Part shown: one piece after another, positions 10,841-34,111 of the stretch | How positions within the stretch are numbered: position 1 is the stretch's first letter | How the letters are laid out: every line of letters starts with the position of its first letter | Assembly (NCBI RefSeq): GCF_963678975.1 | Contig: NC_089275.1 | Coordinates: 20,294,467-20,358,466 of the forward strand | Reading direction: 5' to 3' | DNA from: Dysidea avara | Taxonomy: Eukaryota; Porifera; Demospongiae; Dictyoceratida; Dysideidae | DNA length: 64,000 nt | Notes under the pieces: generated by a model | Databases searched by the model: none | What the model saw: only the letters and a program-made list of their open reading frames with translations | Told to the model about the DNA's origin: nothing | Program-made: the position numbers and the translations under genes

Positions 10841-11563
10841 AGTGGTACTAGAGTGTGAATCTCAGCAGTTGAAAGCAAGGTTGTTCTAGTCACAAGCAGC
10901 CAAGATTATGCCATACATAGCCAGCTATAGTGAATGAGAAGAGTATTACATTGAAGTGTCCTGCATACCATTTGAAGGTTCTCTGATAAGTTAGTTTTCT
11001 GATTGGTGAAATGGATTACAAGACTAAGGCAAATGAATATAATTAGCTACATCACACTACATAGCTAGCATAACATCAACCTGCATAAACAGCAGTGTAC
11101 GTAGTGCTAGCTAGCTAGTTTAAAGGATTTCATACTTGCACTTTAAAATTACTGTATGTATGGTTGCCCAAATACATTGGGTAATTTCAAGCCCTCATGA
11201 ATGTGGCATCACCACCATACGTTTTCGCAGTGAGGTAGGCTTGATGGCCCAGAAGAGTTGGACTTTCAGTATTTTGATCCTCTTCACTTGGAAGCTCTGC
11301 AGTTAGCAAATTATTTTGAAGTAGTAGTGGAAATCCTAATGTATGATAGTATAGTTTCGACTGGATGTACAGTGTATTATTGTTTTAGTTGTGACTGGTT
11401 GTACTGTGTATCATACATATATAGTTGTTGTGAGTTTTCGGACGCCATTTTGAGTACCAAACGAATTGAGAAAGCGTAATGGTTGCTATCACGTTACTAT
11501 GATTTAAACACTACAAAGGGCGAATACTGATTGGCGGACAACTTCGCAACGAGTAATGAACTG
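10841..11563. other. No supported gene
   Basis: A 73-codon plus frame (11258-11479) has no recognised domain. The stretch is otherwise AT-rich spacer. Confidence 0.35.
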
Positions 11564-11773
11564 TTACGAAATTACTACTACGTAACATTGTAATATTTCA
11601 ACAGGGAGTCCACTCAACTTACTTGGTTCAACCTTGTCACAATAGCTCAAATCCAGGGTAGGCTTATCCATCTCTAGGTCTTCTCGGATCTTTTTCACCT
11701 TGGTCAGAGACGCTCGGTCAGAGATGAGCAATTTAGCGCCCCCCAAAATAATTACTCTATTTGATAAGGCCAT
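11564..11773 (-). CDS. Possible first exon of an unrecognised gene
   Basis: On the minus strand an ATG at 11773 in good context (GCAAGATGGCC) opens a frame rich in charged helix-like residues: ISDRASLTKVKKIREDLEMD, then KPTLDLSYCDKVEPSKL and SGLPVEILQ. The LDLSYC...L..LP pattern is loosely like a leucine-rich repeat entry. A GT near 11587 could be a donor. No following exon was found at lower coordinates, and diverged TIR-like repeats flank the frame (11780-12100). It may be a real exon or a repeat-derived frame. Confidence 0.3.
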   Translation of the reverse strand: MALSNRVIILGGAKLLISDRASLTKVKKIREDLEMDKPTLDLSYCDKVEPSKLSGLPVEILQCYVVVIS

Positions 11774-12242
11774 CTTGCTTGTTTCCCGTCAGTCCGTCAC
11801 CTAGTGCAGCAAAAACTGATGCAGGCGGGAGGTGATTATTGATTATTAATTATACAGTTGACTGCTCTGTCTGATTACATGACTGCTCTATCTCGATCTT
11901 GAAAGGTGGAAGATTATTCAGCCTGTTCAACAAGAGTGGAGGGACTCCAAACCCTTATAGCTACCATACTGCTATGTTTATATGTGTTTACCTTAACAGC
12001 TGAGTCATTTTGTGTCTTCCTCAATCCTAATAGTGCATTCACGTGATCAATAATCAAATAATTAAAATTTGATGCGGGCGGTGACGGGAAACAAGGAATA
12101 AAATAATGATGGTCTAATGCACCGTAAACTTCTTTGTCCAACTTACAATCGAGAACCACTTGTCAAGAACGCTTATTGTAAACAGAAGGCGTGGTCCGAG
12201 ACTACAGGAAATCGTACATGAACTATATTGACTAACAGATTA
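11774..12242. other. Diverged repeat DNA, no gene
   Basis: Blocks near 11815-11835 and 12070-12095 (GATGCGGGCGG followed by GTGACGGGAAAC) look like decayed ends of the same family as the element at 12243-13352. A minus frame (11914-12159) has no recognised domain. Confidence 0.35.
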
Positions 12243-13352
12243 GGCCACACCAAGTCAAACCTTAGTTTCTGGTCACCCGCCCGCATGGTAAACCTGAAAC
12301 CCTAGTTTATGAGGACTATTATTAATATTACAGGTGCTTAAGTGCACGTGACCCAGCAAGACACTTATTTTTTACTGCAAAAGATCGATATACTCTAATA
12401 GAGCATTCAGGGATTCCAATAGAGCAGTCACACTACTCTTAACTCTAATATTAGGTATATATGCCACACTAATAAAATGTTTCTAACTATAGCTAGTTTT
12501 GTCCTTGATTATATAGCTGTTCAGATTATAACTGTTACTAATGCTTCTGTAACCAAAGTAATTTCAGTAGCATTAACTATACTAGTCCATGCAGATGGGC
12601 CATAGCTTTAACTTTATAATTCAAATGTAGTCCTCTAATGATTAGTCTAATTCCTTATCACTGAACACTACAGGGGTATGGAAAGCCGGCAACATTCGGT
12701 GAGCTTAAACTTAAACTTTTCCATAACTAAAATTAGATTGGCAAGTAGAAACCCTTATAGTTTAAACATTCCCAGATGATCACTAAAAAACAGTAGTCTG
12801 GAGCACTCAATGACTCAAAACTTTGACAGTCACTTTTCTCAAGGTTACTGAATAGAAGGCTGGAAACACATAGCTAGTGGGCTAAGACTTTACATTTGAA
12901 TGAAGAATTTCTGATGTGAAAATAGAAGTTAAATTTCATTGTGTATCATGATCATTTGAACAACTTAGCTATAAGTCATAGTAATACTTTCCTGACATAG
13001 CTAATGAGACATTTATTTCACTTGGAAAGCATAAGTAGCTACATGAGCAAAACATTTCCTATAGTATATTCTAAATAAATAAATAAATATATACTTAAAT
13101 GCTATACATCAGTGTATAGCTAGCCATGATCCATCAACAACTTTCCTAGTGCATTTTTTGCCGAAGCACAACTACTTATGTTGTTGGTTAAGTATAAAAT
13201 CAACATGAATTTGCTAAATTGAGCAAATAATAATACCATACAGTATATTGTCACAGTAGAGTCTATAGTCCTGAAGTCCTGATCATCCGCCCGCCCGCAT
13301 CCATTTGTAGGCTTGGGAGTGACCAGAAACTAAGGTATGACTTGGAGTGGCC
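12243..13352. mobile_element. 1.1 kb TIR element upstream of the first sugar porter
   Basis: The left end (12243-12276) and right end (13319-13352) are reverse complements over 34 bp with two mismatches; the inner 17 bp, CCTTAGTTTCTGGTCAC, is perfect. No transposase frame is seen inside, so it is non-autonomous. No clear target duplication was found. The right end overlaps the first ATG of the sugar porter at 13337. Confidence 0.7.
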
Positions 13353-13677
13353 TTAAGGATATTGAACTACAAAAACTGACCACAGAACTGGAGATGAGCT
13401 CGGCAATGAGTGCTACTTCAGGAGATGAGCAAGAGTCTACGGAGCTTTATGAAAGACTGCCCTCGGGAAAGCCTACTCCTCATCATACTCGCATTTGGCC
13501 TGCTACGTACGTCTGCATTGTCGCTGCGTGTGGATTTCTCCTATTTGGTCTTAGTAAAGGCTTCAATTCACCGGTGTTGAGCGAGCTTAAGAGCAGGACG
13601 GGATACACCTCGCTTCATAGGACACTGGATCAAGATCTATTTAATGTATGTTACTCTCTGTAATAGTTTTGGTGTTG

Positions 13678-13711
<34 letters not shown>

Positions 13712-16700
13712 TATATATATTTAACCTCCGAGCAATCGGCTACAGCCGTTCTTCCTTGCCCGGAGGGACACATTACAATACATAAATAATACTCACAAAA
13801 CTAAACAAAGCAAGGTATATTTGTCGGGGATTATACAGTGTGGGTATCCATGGTACTCTTTGTATTAGGCCACAGATTTCTTCCAGTTGGTACACTTGCA
13901 ACCAGAATCAAGAAATAATTTTGCCGTGATCACTTGATTTCACAAAAACCTTGATTCTTGATTGTCAACCATAAAAGCTCTAACAGTTATTTGGGCCATG
14001 TTTTCTGGACTCCCTTGATTACCACTTTGTGGATGTCTTGATTGCTTGATTCACTGTAAAATTGTCCCTTGATTGCTTGATTAAATCTTATTCCTGGTTG
14101 TAAGTGTTTCAACAGACAGTATAGAAGTGACTGAATCTCATGCATGCACTATTTGCATGAGATTTCTCATGTTTGCTCTATTAGAGTAAGTAGGACTTGT
14201 GCAACTGATAATTAATAGTCGTTCTTTCCAAGTGTTGTTAATCTTGTGCCTATAGAAAGCCTCCCATATGACAGAGCATGAAATGTGTTTGCTTAAAATG
14301 ATAGCAAAACCAAACAAACTAGTTTAATTGTTTCTCATTCCTGTATGTCTGCATCATTTTCATCCCACTGCCTCAAATTTCATTTAGCTGCTGTTATCTA
14401 TCACATAAGTCTGTATTTTGAGACTGACCATCATTTAATGACATAGAAATGTCTCCTTGATGTTATGTTATGTTGTTATGTTATAGAAGGTTTAAGCTTG
14501 CATGCTGCTACAATGATATATCCCAGTAGAGCATTTCCCTCAATAATATTATTAATGAATGATGAAAAATGGCCTCTTGCCCACACAAGAAAATCCCAAA
14601 TTTCATGGATGAGAAACAAGTAATCAAGCTAATGGCGTGTACTCAGATGTGATAGCACAATACAACATATTTGTGCTGGGAATAAGGTCATGTTGACCTT
14701 TAAAACTTCTTGTAATAATGCTGCTGATCTTAGTGTTCAGTATGGATGAGAATATACTGTACGTTGTACATGGTATCACCATTTGTTGCAGCTGTACATA
14801 ATACAGACCCACTAGAAGTAACTATTTAGAACATAATGGCAGTTGCCTCAAGGAAGCACACCTGCCATTGTTTATGGTTACAAAATTTTGGTGACATCAA
14901 AACATTTGTCAACTTTTACCATACATTATAAAAATCCGTAACGTAAAATATACACGAAAATGACACCATCTATTAATACGGTGCCATAACTTCTGCATAC
15001 TTTAATTTACGGAGATATGGTATGGCTCATCAAAACCCTTGATCAATGGCGAATCGAGTGATATATTGGAGTTTGTGAAGTTACGAAGAAGAAAAAGGCA
15101 GGATAGAACCTTGTATCGCCAAATTACGCATTCAGATACGTAATAAAACAGCGGGAAAACCCTGTTTTTTCGTATGTTTTATAATGTAACTCGGTATAAT
15201 AATTGGTTAGACACTTACTTCGGGCGGATTCTTAATCAGCAAGTGTTGACATGTAGAATGATACCAAGTTTAGCGAATTTGGTTGAGGGTAACAGGTTGC
15301 TTTTGGGGTTTCCCACCCGCGTAATTAAATTCTCCAATATAAATTGCGTGGGGACGCATACTATGTCATAATCATTAGTAAAAAATGTTACTATGGTAAT
15401 GCTAGAGCATTACTTCAGGCGAAATTGTGTAGAGCAATTCAAGGGCTTTAATTTTTTGCATAATGTCCTATAGAGATTATGGATGCTAATGATCTGCTTT
15501 TTTGCAGTTTTGTAGTAAGTACAAAATGCATGTATTTTACATAGGGCAAGAAATAATGGCTGTCAACAAGGTTTTTCAACCAACTGGTTTGTCTAAGCTA
15601 AGACTACCAAGGAGTTGATTTTTAGCTGTTATAATACATAATTCATAAGAACTAATAGTAAAACTTGATGTTATGTAAAATTTTATTTTTACCACTTCGG
15701 TTTACAATTCCCAATAGCAAGTTTTGATATGGACATTCAAAGGTTTGCTCAAACAATCCCAATAATAATATCTAACTACTTTATACCCCCATGTGCAATT
15801 TTAAAATGGTTCAAACAAATCCTTCTTATATACAATGCTTGATTCCAAAAATAGATATGAATCAATTATTGATTAACAAAATTAAGCGAGTCAAAACCAT
15901 AGATACGTAAGTTTTTAGTCATTGACTGAAAAATGTACAAAGCCACCAAAGGTTTCTGAACCTTTGTCCCAGCACTAGTGCATACAGTACATATTATGTC
16001 AAGTAATCTTGTCCACACTGTTGGTTGGTTGGTGACCCTACAGTGCTTACAAAATAATATTTAATACAAGTATCAAGTATTATTTTATAAAACAAAATTT
16101 GTAATTTCCTAATGTCTTTTCTTCTAGTTTGTCTATTTGTTTGGGACTACTCTCATCACTCCATTCAGTGGATACTTGTCAGATCGTTTTGGACGTAAAC
16201 TGTCCATTATTTTATGTTGTATTCCTTACACCTTTGGATGGTTGATAGTAGTTCTCACTGTGTCCACTGATGGTCCTGCATTCAGACCACTCCTCTATAT
16301 TGGACGTTTTGTGGTTGGTGTTGCTGCTGGATGGACTACTGTTTGTTGTAATGTACGTAAATTATGTGTGTGTGCATGTGTGTGTGTAGTGTGTGTGTAG
16401 TGTGTGTTGTGCGTGCGTGCGTGTGTGTGCGTGCGTGCGTGCGTGTGTGTGTGTGTTTGTGTGTGTGAAAGGACTATGTTATATATGTGTACAAATTATT
16501 GAGGGATATAATTTTTGCTGATTTTGTGGTTGTCCTTTCATCCTCAAAATTATTAATTAGTTCAATGCTAGGTAGCCTGAGTAACCCATAAAAATAAAAC
16601 CATGAAAATTATGATAATTTGTTTCTTCACAAAATAATTGTATACCGGACAAGTAAGTTCTTCGCTGTATACTGTAGGTCAAGAATGACTGACACTTCCA

Positions 16701-18886
16701 ATAAAAATATTTTGGTACTCTGTTTGGTCAGCAACATTTCTTACAATTATATTAGATCTATTACAAAGTGACTGTTCTATTAGAGAGTATCGATCTAAGG
16801 AGCTACTATTGCAGTTGCAGTTTCCACTGACTGCTCTATTAGAGAGTATCAATCTATTTTCATGGAATTAAGCTCCATAGTTTGAGATATGCTAGCATTA
16901 TGCTGACATAACACTCCAGCCTATTATACTTCTTATTATATGCTGGCACATTTGACACTGGCCTAATTTCAGATAGACTCATGCACTTGATTATATATAG
17001 ATACATCTGTTAATGAAGACAGGTTGAATAAATCGCATTAGCCAGAACCAACTTATACGTTTCCACTGAATGTTCTATTAGAGTAGTTAGGTGACTACTC
17101 TATAGGGGATTCCATGAATTTACTAGAAACAGTATACTAACCTGCATACGCTAAAAAATTTTGAAGTTGAGGAGACTGGACGTTCAAAAATTTCCAGCTC
17201 CCTCCACTCTTCAAAGTGTGTGTGTGTGGGGGGGAGGGGGGGGGGGGGGGGGGAATTGCCTCTCTGTCCCCCTATTTCTCCACCCATGTTACTTACTTCT
17301 AAAGCACTTAATCACTTCCAACATCCTCTGATGTAGCAGTCTCAATCTCAGAGTATTAAATTTTTGTTGGAAGACATGCAGGATGATGCAGCCTGCACTT
17401 CCAATGTCAATTTGATCATTGACTCTGATCTGAAACAATAATGATATAACTATAATATATTAATCATGACAATTGGCCTCTTCACCATCATGATGCTTCT
17501 ATTTTTTTTTATTTTTTTTTTATTGTTATTATTATTATTACTGCAAACTTGATAGTTTATGGGAATAATATTATATGCAAACAAAGCAATCCCATGTATG
17601 GTGTAAAATAGATTGTGATGTTCTCATTGTACAATGTGCAGTGACATGAAACTATATACCTACCATTCAAATATACTACTGTTGATTTGTAACACTGTTG
17701 ATCGTCTTACTTCCTTTACTTCCATAGTAATGAATTTACATTAGCAATTAGTTATGATTATAATTAATTAAGTCTTTTGCTGTAGTTGTAATGTAACATC
17801 AACTTGTCAGTAAACTAGCCATTTTGTATTCTGTATATTCTGTAGGCATATGTTGCTGAAGCATCTCCCAGTCGCTATCGTGGTCCATTCATAGCGGTGA
17901 ATGGATTGATGCTAACAGTTGGATTGTTCCTTGGCCAACTAATTGGAGTATATGTTACCTATTACTGGTTGGCTAATATCATTTTAGCACATACAGTGAT
18001 TTTTGTAGTCTTCGCCATAACAATCAAAGAAACACCAAGATGGCTGCTGACTCAGGGTAGAAAATCAGAAGCTGCTAAAACTTTAGTATGGCTAAATGGA
18101 CCCAATTGTAATGTTGGTGGAGAAATTCAAAAGATTGAAGATGGAATTTCATCATTAACGAAACTATCAGTATCGGAGATCTTCCAAGAGTTTAAGAAGA
18201 AATCTGTTTATCATCCAGTAATTCTGGCATGTCTTATAACATTTTTTCTTGAGTTCAGTGGGATAAATGCCATTCTATTCAACATTGAAGATATATTCAA
18301 GGAAGCACAAGTCAAGTCTCCAGGACTGACATCATCATTTGCAGTAGGAGGTGTTCAAATTATAGCAGCTATATTTGGAATACTTACAACATCCCTACTT
18401 GGCAGACGAAAATTATTAATCATCAGTTATAGTGTAGCAAGTCTAAGTCATGCAGTGATGGGTGTTTATGAATATTTAAACAATGAACCTTATTGTCATC
18501 CACCAGGTGATCCTCAGTGTAAAAGTGACCTCTACCCACTGGCTATTGTCTGTGTGGCATTGTTTATAGCTAGTTTCGCAGCTGGAATATCTGCCGCATC
18601 ATTTATACTGCTAGTAGAATTGGTTCCACGTCGTGTAAGAGGAGTTGGAATTGGTTTATCCTTTCTTGTTAATGGAATCCTTGCAGCTCTTATTGCTGGA
18701 ATCTATCAGAGTTATGAAATTCTGGTGAAACCTTATGGTGTGTTTTGGACTTTCAGTTTAACATGCTTTATTTGTGTTCTATTTGTGGCAATTTTTGTGC
18801 CAGAAACAAAAGGAAAAACTTTGGAAGAAATTGAACATACTTTTGATAACAGAAGGCAACAACGTCACTTAGTTTCTATTAGTTGA
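13337..18886 (+). CDS. Sugar porter, GLUT/SLC2-like MFS transporter (524 aa, 3 exons)
   Basis: Exons are 13337-13645, 16128-16352 and 17846-18886, all joined in phase 0 with GT/AG borders. It should be a 12-helix plasma-membrane transporter moving hexoses or related sugars. Family marks in order: first helix IWPATYVCIVAACGFLLFGL (aa 55-74); GYLSDRFGRK loop 2-3; YIGRFVVGVAAG; YVAEASPSRYRG at the start of exon 3; ETPRWLL; LLGRRKLLI loop 8-9; VELVPRRVRG; and the closing PETKGKTLEEIE. A Cys-bearing outer loop, EPYCHPPGDPQCKSD, sits between late helices. The N-terminal tail of about 50 residues is acidic and variable. The first ATG lies inside a transposon end; an in-frame ATG at 13394 (MSSAMSATSGDEQ) is an alternative start. 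The paralogue at 40955-47237 has identical exon 2 and exon 3 lengths. Substrate cannot be read from sequence. Confidence 0.9.
13675..13800 (-). mobile_element. LINE 3' tail fragment with (GATT)n
   Basis: Read on the minus strand it ends in a run of AATC units, preceded by a stem (CTCCGGGCAA...TTGCTCGGAG, 13728-13768). A hairpin followed by a short simple tail is typical of the 3' ends of CR1/L2-like non-LTR retrotransposons, which are usually 5'-truncated. Only the tail is recognisable, inside intron 1 of the sugar porter. Confidence 0.45.
16363..16467. repeat. (GT)n microsatellite
   Basis: A long GT/GC alternating run just after the exon 2 donor of the first sugar porter. It adds a false Cys/Val-rich tail to the exon 2 reading frame. 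Confidence 0.9.
17219..17253. repeat. Poly-G tract
   Basis: More than 25 nearly uninterrupted G residues after a short GT run, inside intron 2. It is able to form G-quadruplex structures and is prone to sequencing and assembly error. Confidence 0.8.
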
Positions 18887-21800
18887 TTTAAAAATGATTA
18901 TACTGTCAACTCTAAAACAAGTTCTGCTTTATCCGTATTATATGATTATATCCAAAATTTATTAATTGCACAGTATAGTTTCTGCAGTATATGAGATGCT
19001 CGATAACCTGCAATTCTGTAAAAAAAAATCTTATCCATGTGCTGTGGACATAGGTCATTTCATATTTATTTGTAAGATTGAATGCATATTTAAGAACAGA
19101 TGCCAGCCACTCACAACAGTATGTTATAGTTTTATGAATTGTCTAGTGTTGCAGACTGATTTAAAAGACATTAATTATATAATCCATAACCCTGACATTC
19201 AGTCTTGCATAATATGACAGCTGTTGTGGCTCACAAAGCTTTCATTTGATGGCTAAATGGACACAAAAGCATGGAGTAAAGATATTTTATGAAGATTTTA
19301 GATAGAGGTATATATCCCTGCAGGTTTAATTTACCTCTGAGCCAAATTAAAGTTTGTAATGAAAGTGGTCTTCTTTGTCTTTATTTCCCTAATTTGAAAA
19401 TTGCAATTATGTAATAACTTTTAGTCATTTTCTCTGCTTGTAACCCTAGCTGATAATTGCTTCTGTATGGCACTAAAAGATTTACCCTCCCACACTTTAG
19501 CTTGATAGAACTATATAATGTGAGGTTTGTATACAAGGACAGATTTAGGACACTGCATGCATGCATGTGCACTTTTGAAGATCTAAGCAGTCTGGGTAAA
19601 CGTGGTACTCTAATGAAACAGTCATGCAGATGTGTAAGTATATTGTGAGAAGGCTGAAACCTAAAAATGAATTAGTGGAGTATTAGTTAGTTAAATGTCA
19701 GCAAAAACTGAGTAGCTATAGGTATACCATATAGATTCCAAAGAGATGCTTCAGAATGAACACTAAGTTATATCAGAAGTCCTTCCCATAATTATTGTAA
19801 TTAAGTGATTTTTAAGGTGGGCATGCACCCCTGGTGAATGGTGAAAATAAATTGAAAACTCTTTGGGAATGGTTGTAACATAAATTGATATTGCCAACCA
19901 CAGTTAGCAATTATTAAAAGTTTTAGCATCATTCAAGTTATAAAAATCATGCAACTTCAATTCTTGCCTATACGTACAGCCCTTTGAAATTGAACTTTAA
20001 TCTTAATAAGTCATCCTGCTGCAAGCATCCTCTGTATGACTAACCACTATCTATAGACTGACAATCACTATTAGAATTAAGTGACTAGTCATGTCATTTT
20101 CTTTACACTATATAAATTTTGTTGCGAAATCTTTGTCGCTAGCATCCCATCCATTGTGAAATTCTAGATCACATGTATCATGCATATAGAGCCTGTTCTT
20201 CATACTACTTTATTTTACTACTTCATGCAGGCTAAGTTGGGCACTAGATAGAGCTATATATGCAAAGAATACCTTATTGTACTTTACTTGCATCAGTATG
20301 CAGGATATTTTGGTCATTTAAGTGATTTACTAAACATCGAGTAGAGGAAGTGCTGGCAACTTAAGACATAGTATAGTTATTTTTTGCCAGTATAGGTCAA
20401 GAATTAATGGATGGTCAACCTTTCTTAGGTTCATATAATGCTATTAGCATGCCACACATGCAGCAACTTGTCAATGAGCAATAGTTATAAACTGATGAAT
20501 ATGCATGCTTGCAATTGAGTTTAACTAGGGTTTGAATTTTTGAACAAGCTAATGCACATTCTTACTCATCTACTAGTATATCAACTACAACCAGGGCTAA
20601 CCGTTTTTTAAAGCTCACACATTTCTACGCTAGAACAAACTGTTGCAGTTGCTCTTTTTACCAAGGACAATTCCCGACTGGAATAATTTAGATATGATGG
20701 ATCTAGACAGTTTATAGCTATAGATTGGAGACTTCTAAGGATCAGTTACATTATTTAATTACTTGTTTATTTTACACATAAGCATTTTACTCTTAAAGGT
20801 CTTTGCTACTTAGCTACCAAATAAATTATTCTATGACAAGTTTGTACAACAAATTAATGCATGTGAGTCCTTGGACACATGTGTACAGTCCTAAGAAACA
20901 ACCTGCATGTGTGCGCATAGATATAAAAATAATACATGCAATTACAAAGATTTCTAGCCAATGGTATTTTCTCAGAGGCTATAGGATACTTTGATAGGTA
21001 GCATCCGGCATCTAAACATAGTTTAGGTAGAGGTGGAAATTTCAGAAAATTTCCAATGGAGGTCAGTAATGGCCAAGTGCTGAAATTTCAATGGTCCCAT
21101 AATAACTGGAGATGTGCAAATTCTGCAAATAATTGCAAATATTCAACTTTCAATTGCTTTTTATTGATTCCATACTGATTGTAAATGATCGACATAGTCT
21201 AATGAACATGTCAATGCCAGCATATAGCAACACACTCGGCAACACATGAACAATGGACTTGCGAGTTGTGGTGATATGAAGTTGTCAGAATGGATGTTGG
21301 GATGGTATAGCTTGAGGTGCTTCACAGGCCCGGTGGTTACAAGTCAGCATATACGTGAACAAATGGATAGCTAATATTATAGTATGTTGTCTATCCTGTC
21401 TGTTGTCTATCATGGAGCACCTGATTGTGACGACAGTGTAGCACTGCTGAGTCAATGAAAGAGGGCAACCATTCATGACATGAACTGTTGCAGGTCAGGT
21501 GGAATCACTTGGCATCAAACTGACCACTACCGACCACCTCTGAAGGTTGACAGCAGTGCGTGGGTAGAGTATTGGAGGCAGCACTAAGCTCATAGGAGAA
21601 ATGATAATTGACCAGGGGTGAAATCCTGCCAGAAGTCTATTCCAGGTCTTGCAGAAGCTTTCCAATTCACCAAACATGGATTGAACAAAGAGTGCCTGCA
21701 AGTTATCTTCGCATATTTTATTTTTAATAGTGGAGACTTAAACAAAATGCAATAATTTAATATAGTTATATGTCAGGTGGTTTTTGACTTTAAGGTACGG

Positions 21801-22687
21801 CAGGAATAGAGCAGATGGTAAGGCAGATAACTGCTTCTGGGCTGATTCTTCTGCTTCAAGTTAAGATGGACAGGAGTACTCATTATCGTTTAATATTTGC
21901 AAAGCAACATTTCCAAAAAGGATAGTTGCATGCAGAACTGGGGATCAGAAACTCTAATTTCTACCCATACAATGGCTTTTTTTCAGAATGGGAGATCAAA
22001 TATAGGCAGCTAAGCTTAAAATTCCATTTTAATCATCACATGAAGCATTAGTATTATTTCATTGTACTGTGGACAGCCAGTAATTACTGATGAGTCCAGG
22101 GGGATCAGCCCCAACTAGAAAAAATCAAATACACAAATACACTACTTACATACATGCAATAACAAATAATATTATGTAGCTACTTAGCTATACTATAGTT
22201 GGTGTCATGTACCGGCAAAATCGGTTTTCTTTTTGCGTCCTGGACAATGCTTCATAGGCAGTGGATACTGAATCAAAAGTCGGTTCAATAAGCCGGGCCG
22301 GATCGCTATTGAACCGACAGTATTCACAGTAAAACTTAGACAAAAGGGTCACCAAACGAAAAAAAAACACAAAACTCATCTGGGGCTCGAACCCTGGACT
22401 GAACCCTGGACTGAACCCCACCCTAACCCTAACGCTAATGCTACTTTTCGCGTCCCCTAAAGTCGAATGCTAGGGGAAACTACTGGACGCGAAAATAAAA
22501 ATCTTTCGGACCAAAAAAACGCGAATGTTTCTTTCACGCGGATTTAGTCTACTCGTTTAGCGCACGCGCTTCATTAACGGGGTAACGACTATGCTCCAAG
22601 TGGCTGTATGCTTTGACTGGGGGGTTTTGGCGGAGGTCGAGGGATGAGAGTTCCAACGGTAAAACCATAAGAATCTTAATAGTTCTC
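18887..22687. other. Intergenic, no supported gene
   Basis: Small open frames (for example 18966-19217 and 21495-21701) have no recognised domain. Near 22388-22406 the minus strand has CCAGGGTTCGAGCCCC, which resembles a tRNA B box, with a 12-13 base tandem next to it; no matching A box or cloverleaf was found. A run of two CCCTAA units near 22421 is too short to mean a telomere. Confidence 0.4.
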
Positions 22688-33069
<10,382 letters not shown>

Positions 33070-34111
33070 TATATTTAATTGTGTACATTAAGTTTGAATT
33101 TATACTTTAAAAAGAATGTTATCAGCTTTATTTTAATGTCATATGTACCTACAGGTAGGCTGAGGTAGCAGAGAGTGAATCGAATCAATGATACTTGCTA
33201 ATTGCTGCTGATCTGTGCGTGTGTGTTACCTTTGTCGTAGCTGACATTAGTACAGTCCTGTTTTATTTTTTAAACGGTAATAATATTAGCATACAGCAGT
33301 TGCTAGGCATTAAGTCTCTAGGCTTTTGTTGTTGTTCGTGCTCGGCATTAAGTTTCTCTGTGGTCAGCTACTGTTGCCCAATTTACCAACCAGTGCATAT
33401 ACATCCAGCTGTATAATATGTACATGTAGTCAGGGACTACGTCTTCAAACTTTATGGGCTGTACATGTAGCTAGCTATAGGTGTGGTGCTTGATTAACTT
33501 CATTATCCAAAATTATTATGTAGCAGTATAGTCATTCCCATACATGGTAGGAAAATAATATGCTTCACATTTTGGTGTATACGTAGAGTAATTGAAATGG
33601 CTACTGGTAAAGGGGGTTAGGTGCCATTTTAATTTAGGTGACGGGCATTAAACAGCCCGGAATTTTTAGGACATATAATTGAATTATTGTATTTTGCTAT
33701 AAATTAATTTGAGACTGCCATGAGCTTTAAAGTGCTGAAAAGAATTCAAACTGATGAGTGTTAATTCAGTTGGCATGGTTCAACTATATATATATAATCA
33801 AAATAGCTATAATTATATGTATATAGCTATATATTCAAATATTAGCCAACTATCATGAGGCCTATACCATCATAATTATGGGGCTCATGCATATAATTAT
33901 TATATTGCTAATGAACTTGCATGCAAAGTTACAGATTTTTTTCAGCAACTGATTAAATCATTATTACATATGGCATGGTATAAGTACAATAGTAACTAAC
34001 AAACACACACAACAGCAATAGCTAGCTACATAATGAACCGGTTGTAAACACAACAAAAAAAAGTATTGTATACACGACTTGCATGCATGCATTTACAAAA
34101 TTTAAGCACTT
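33070..34111. other. Intergenic between ABCC 3' end and sulfotransferase-like gene 3' end
   Basis: The first 235 bp (to about 33305) are duplicated at 39360-39570 as part of the ABCC tail duplication. No exon recognised. The two genes converge here. Confidence 0.5.

Noticed and set aside
21495-21701. 68-codon minus frame that reads smoothly
   Set aside because: No domain or splice partner recognised; composition alone is not enough to call an exon.
22388-22406. B-box-like sequence on the minus strand
   Set aside because: No A box at the right distance and no acceptor stem; at best a decayed SINE end.
22418-22432. Telomere-like CCCTAA units
   Set aside because: Only two units, next to an unrelated short tandem; not a telomere or a convincing interstitial one.
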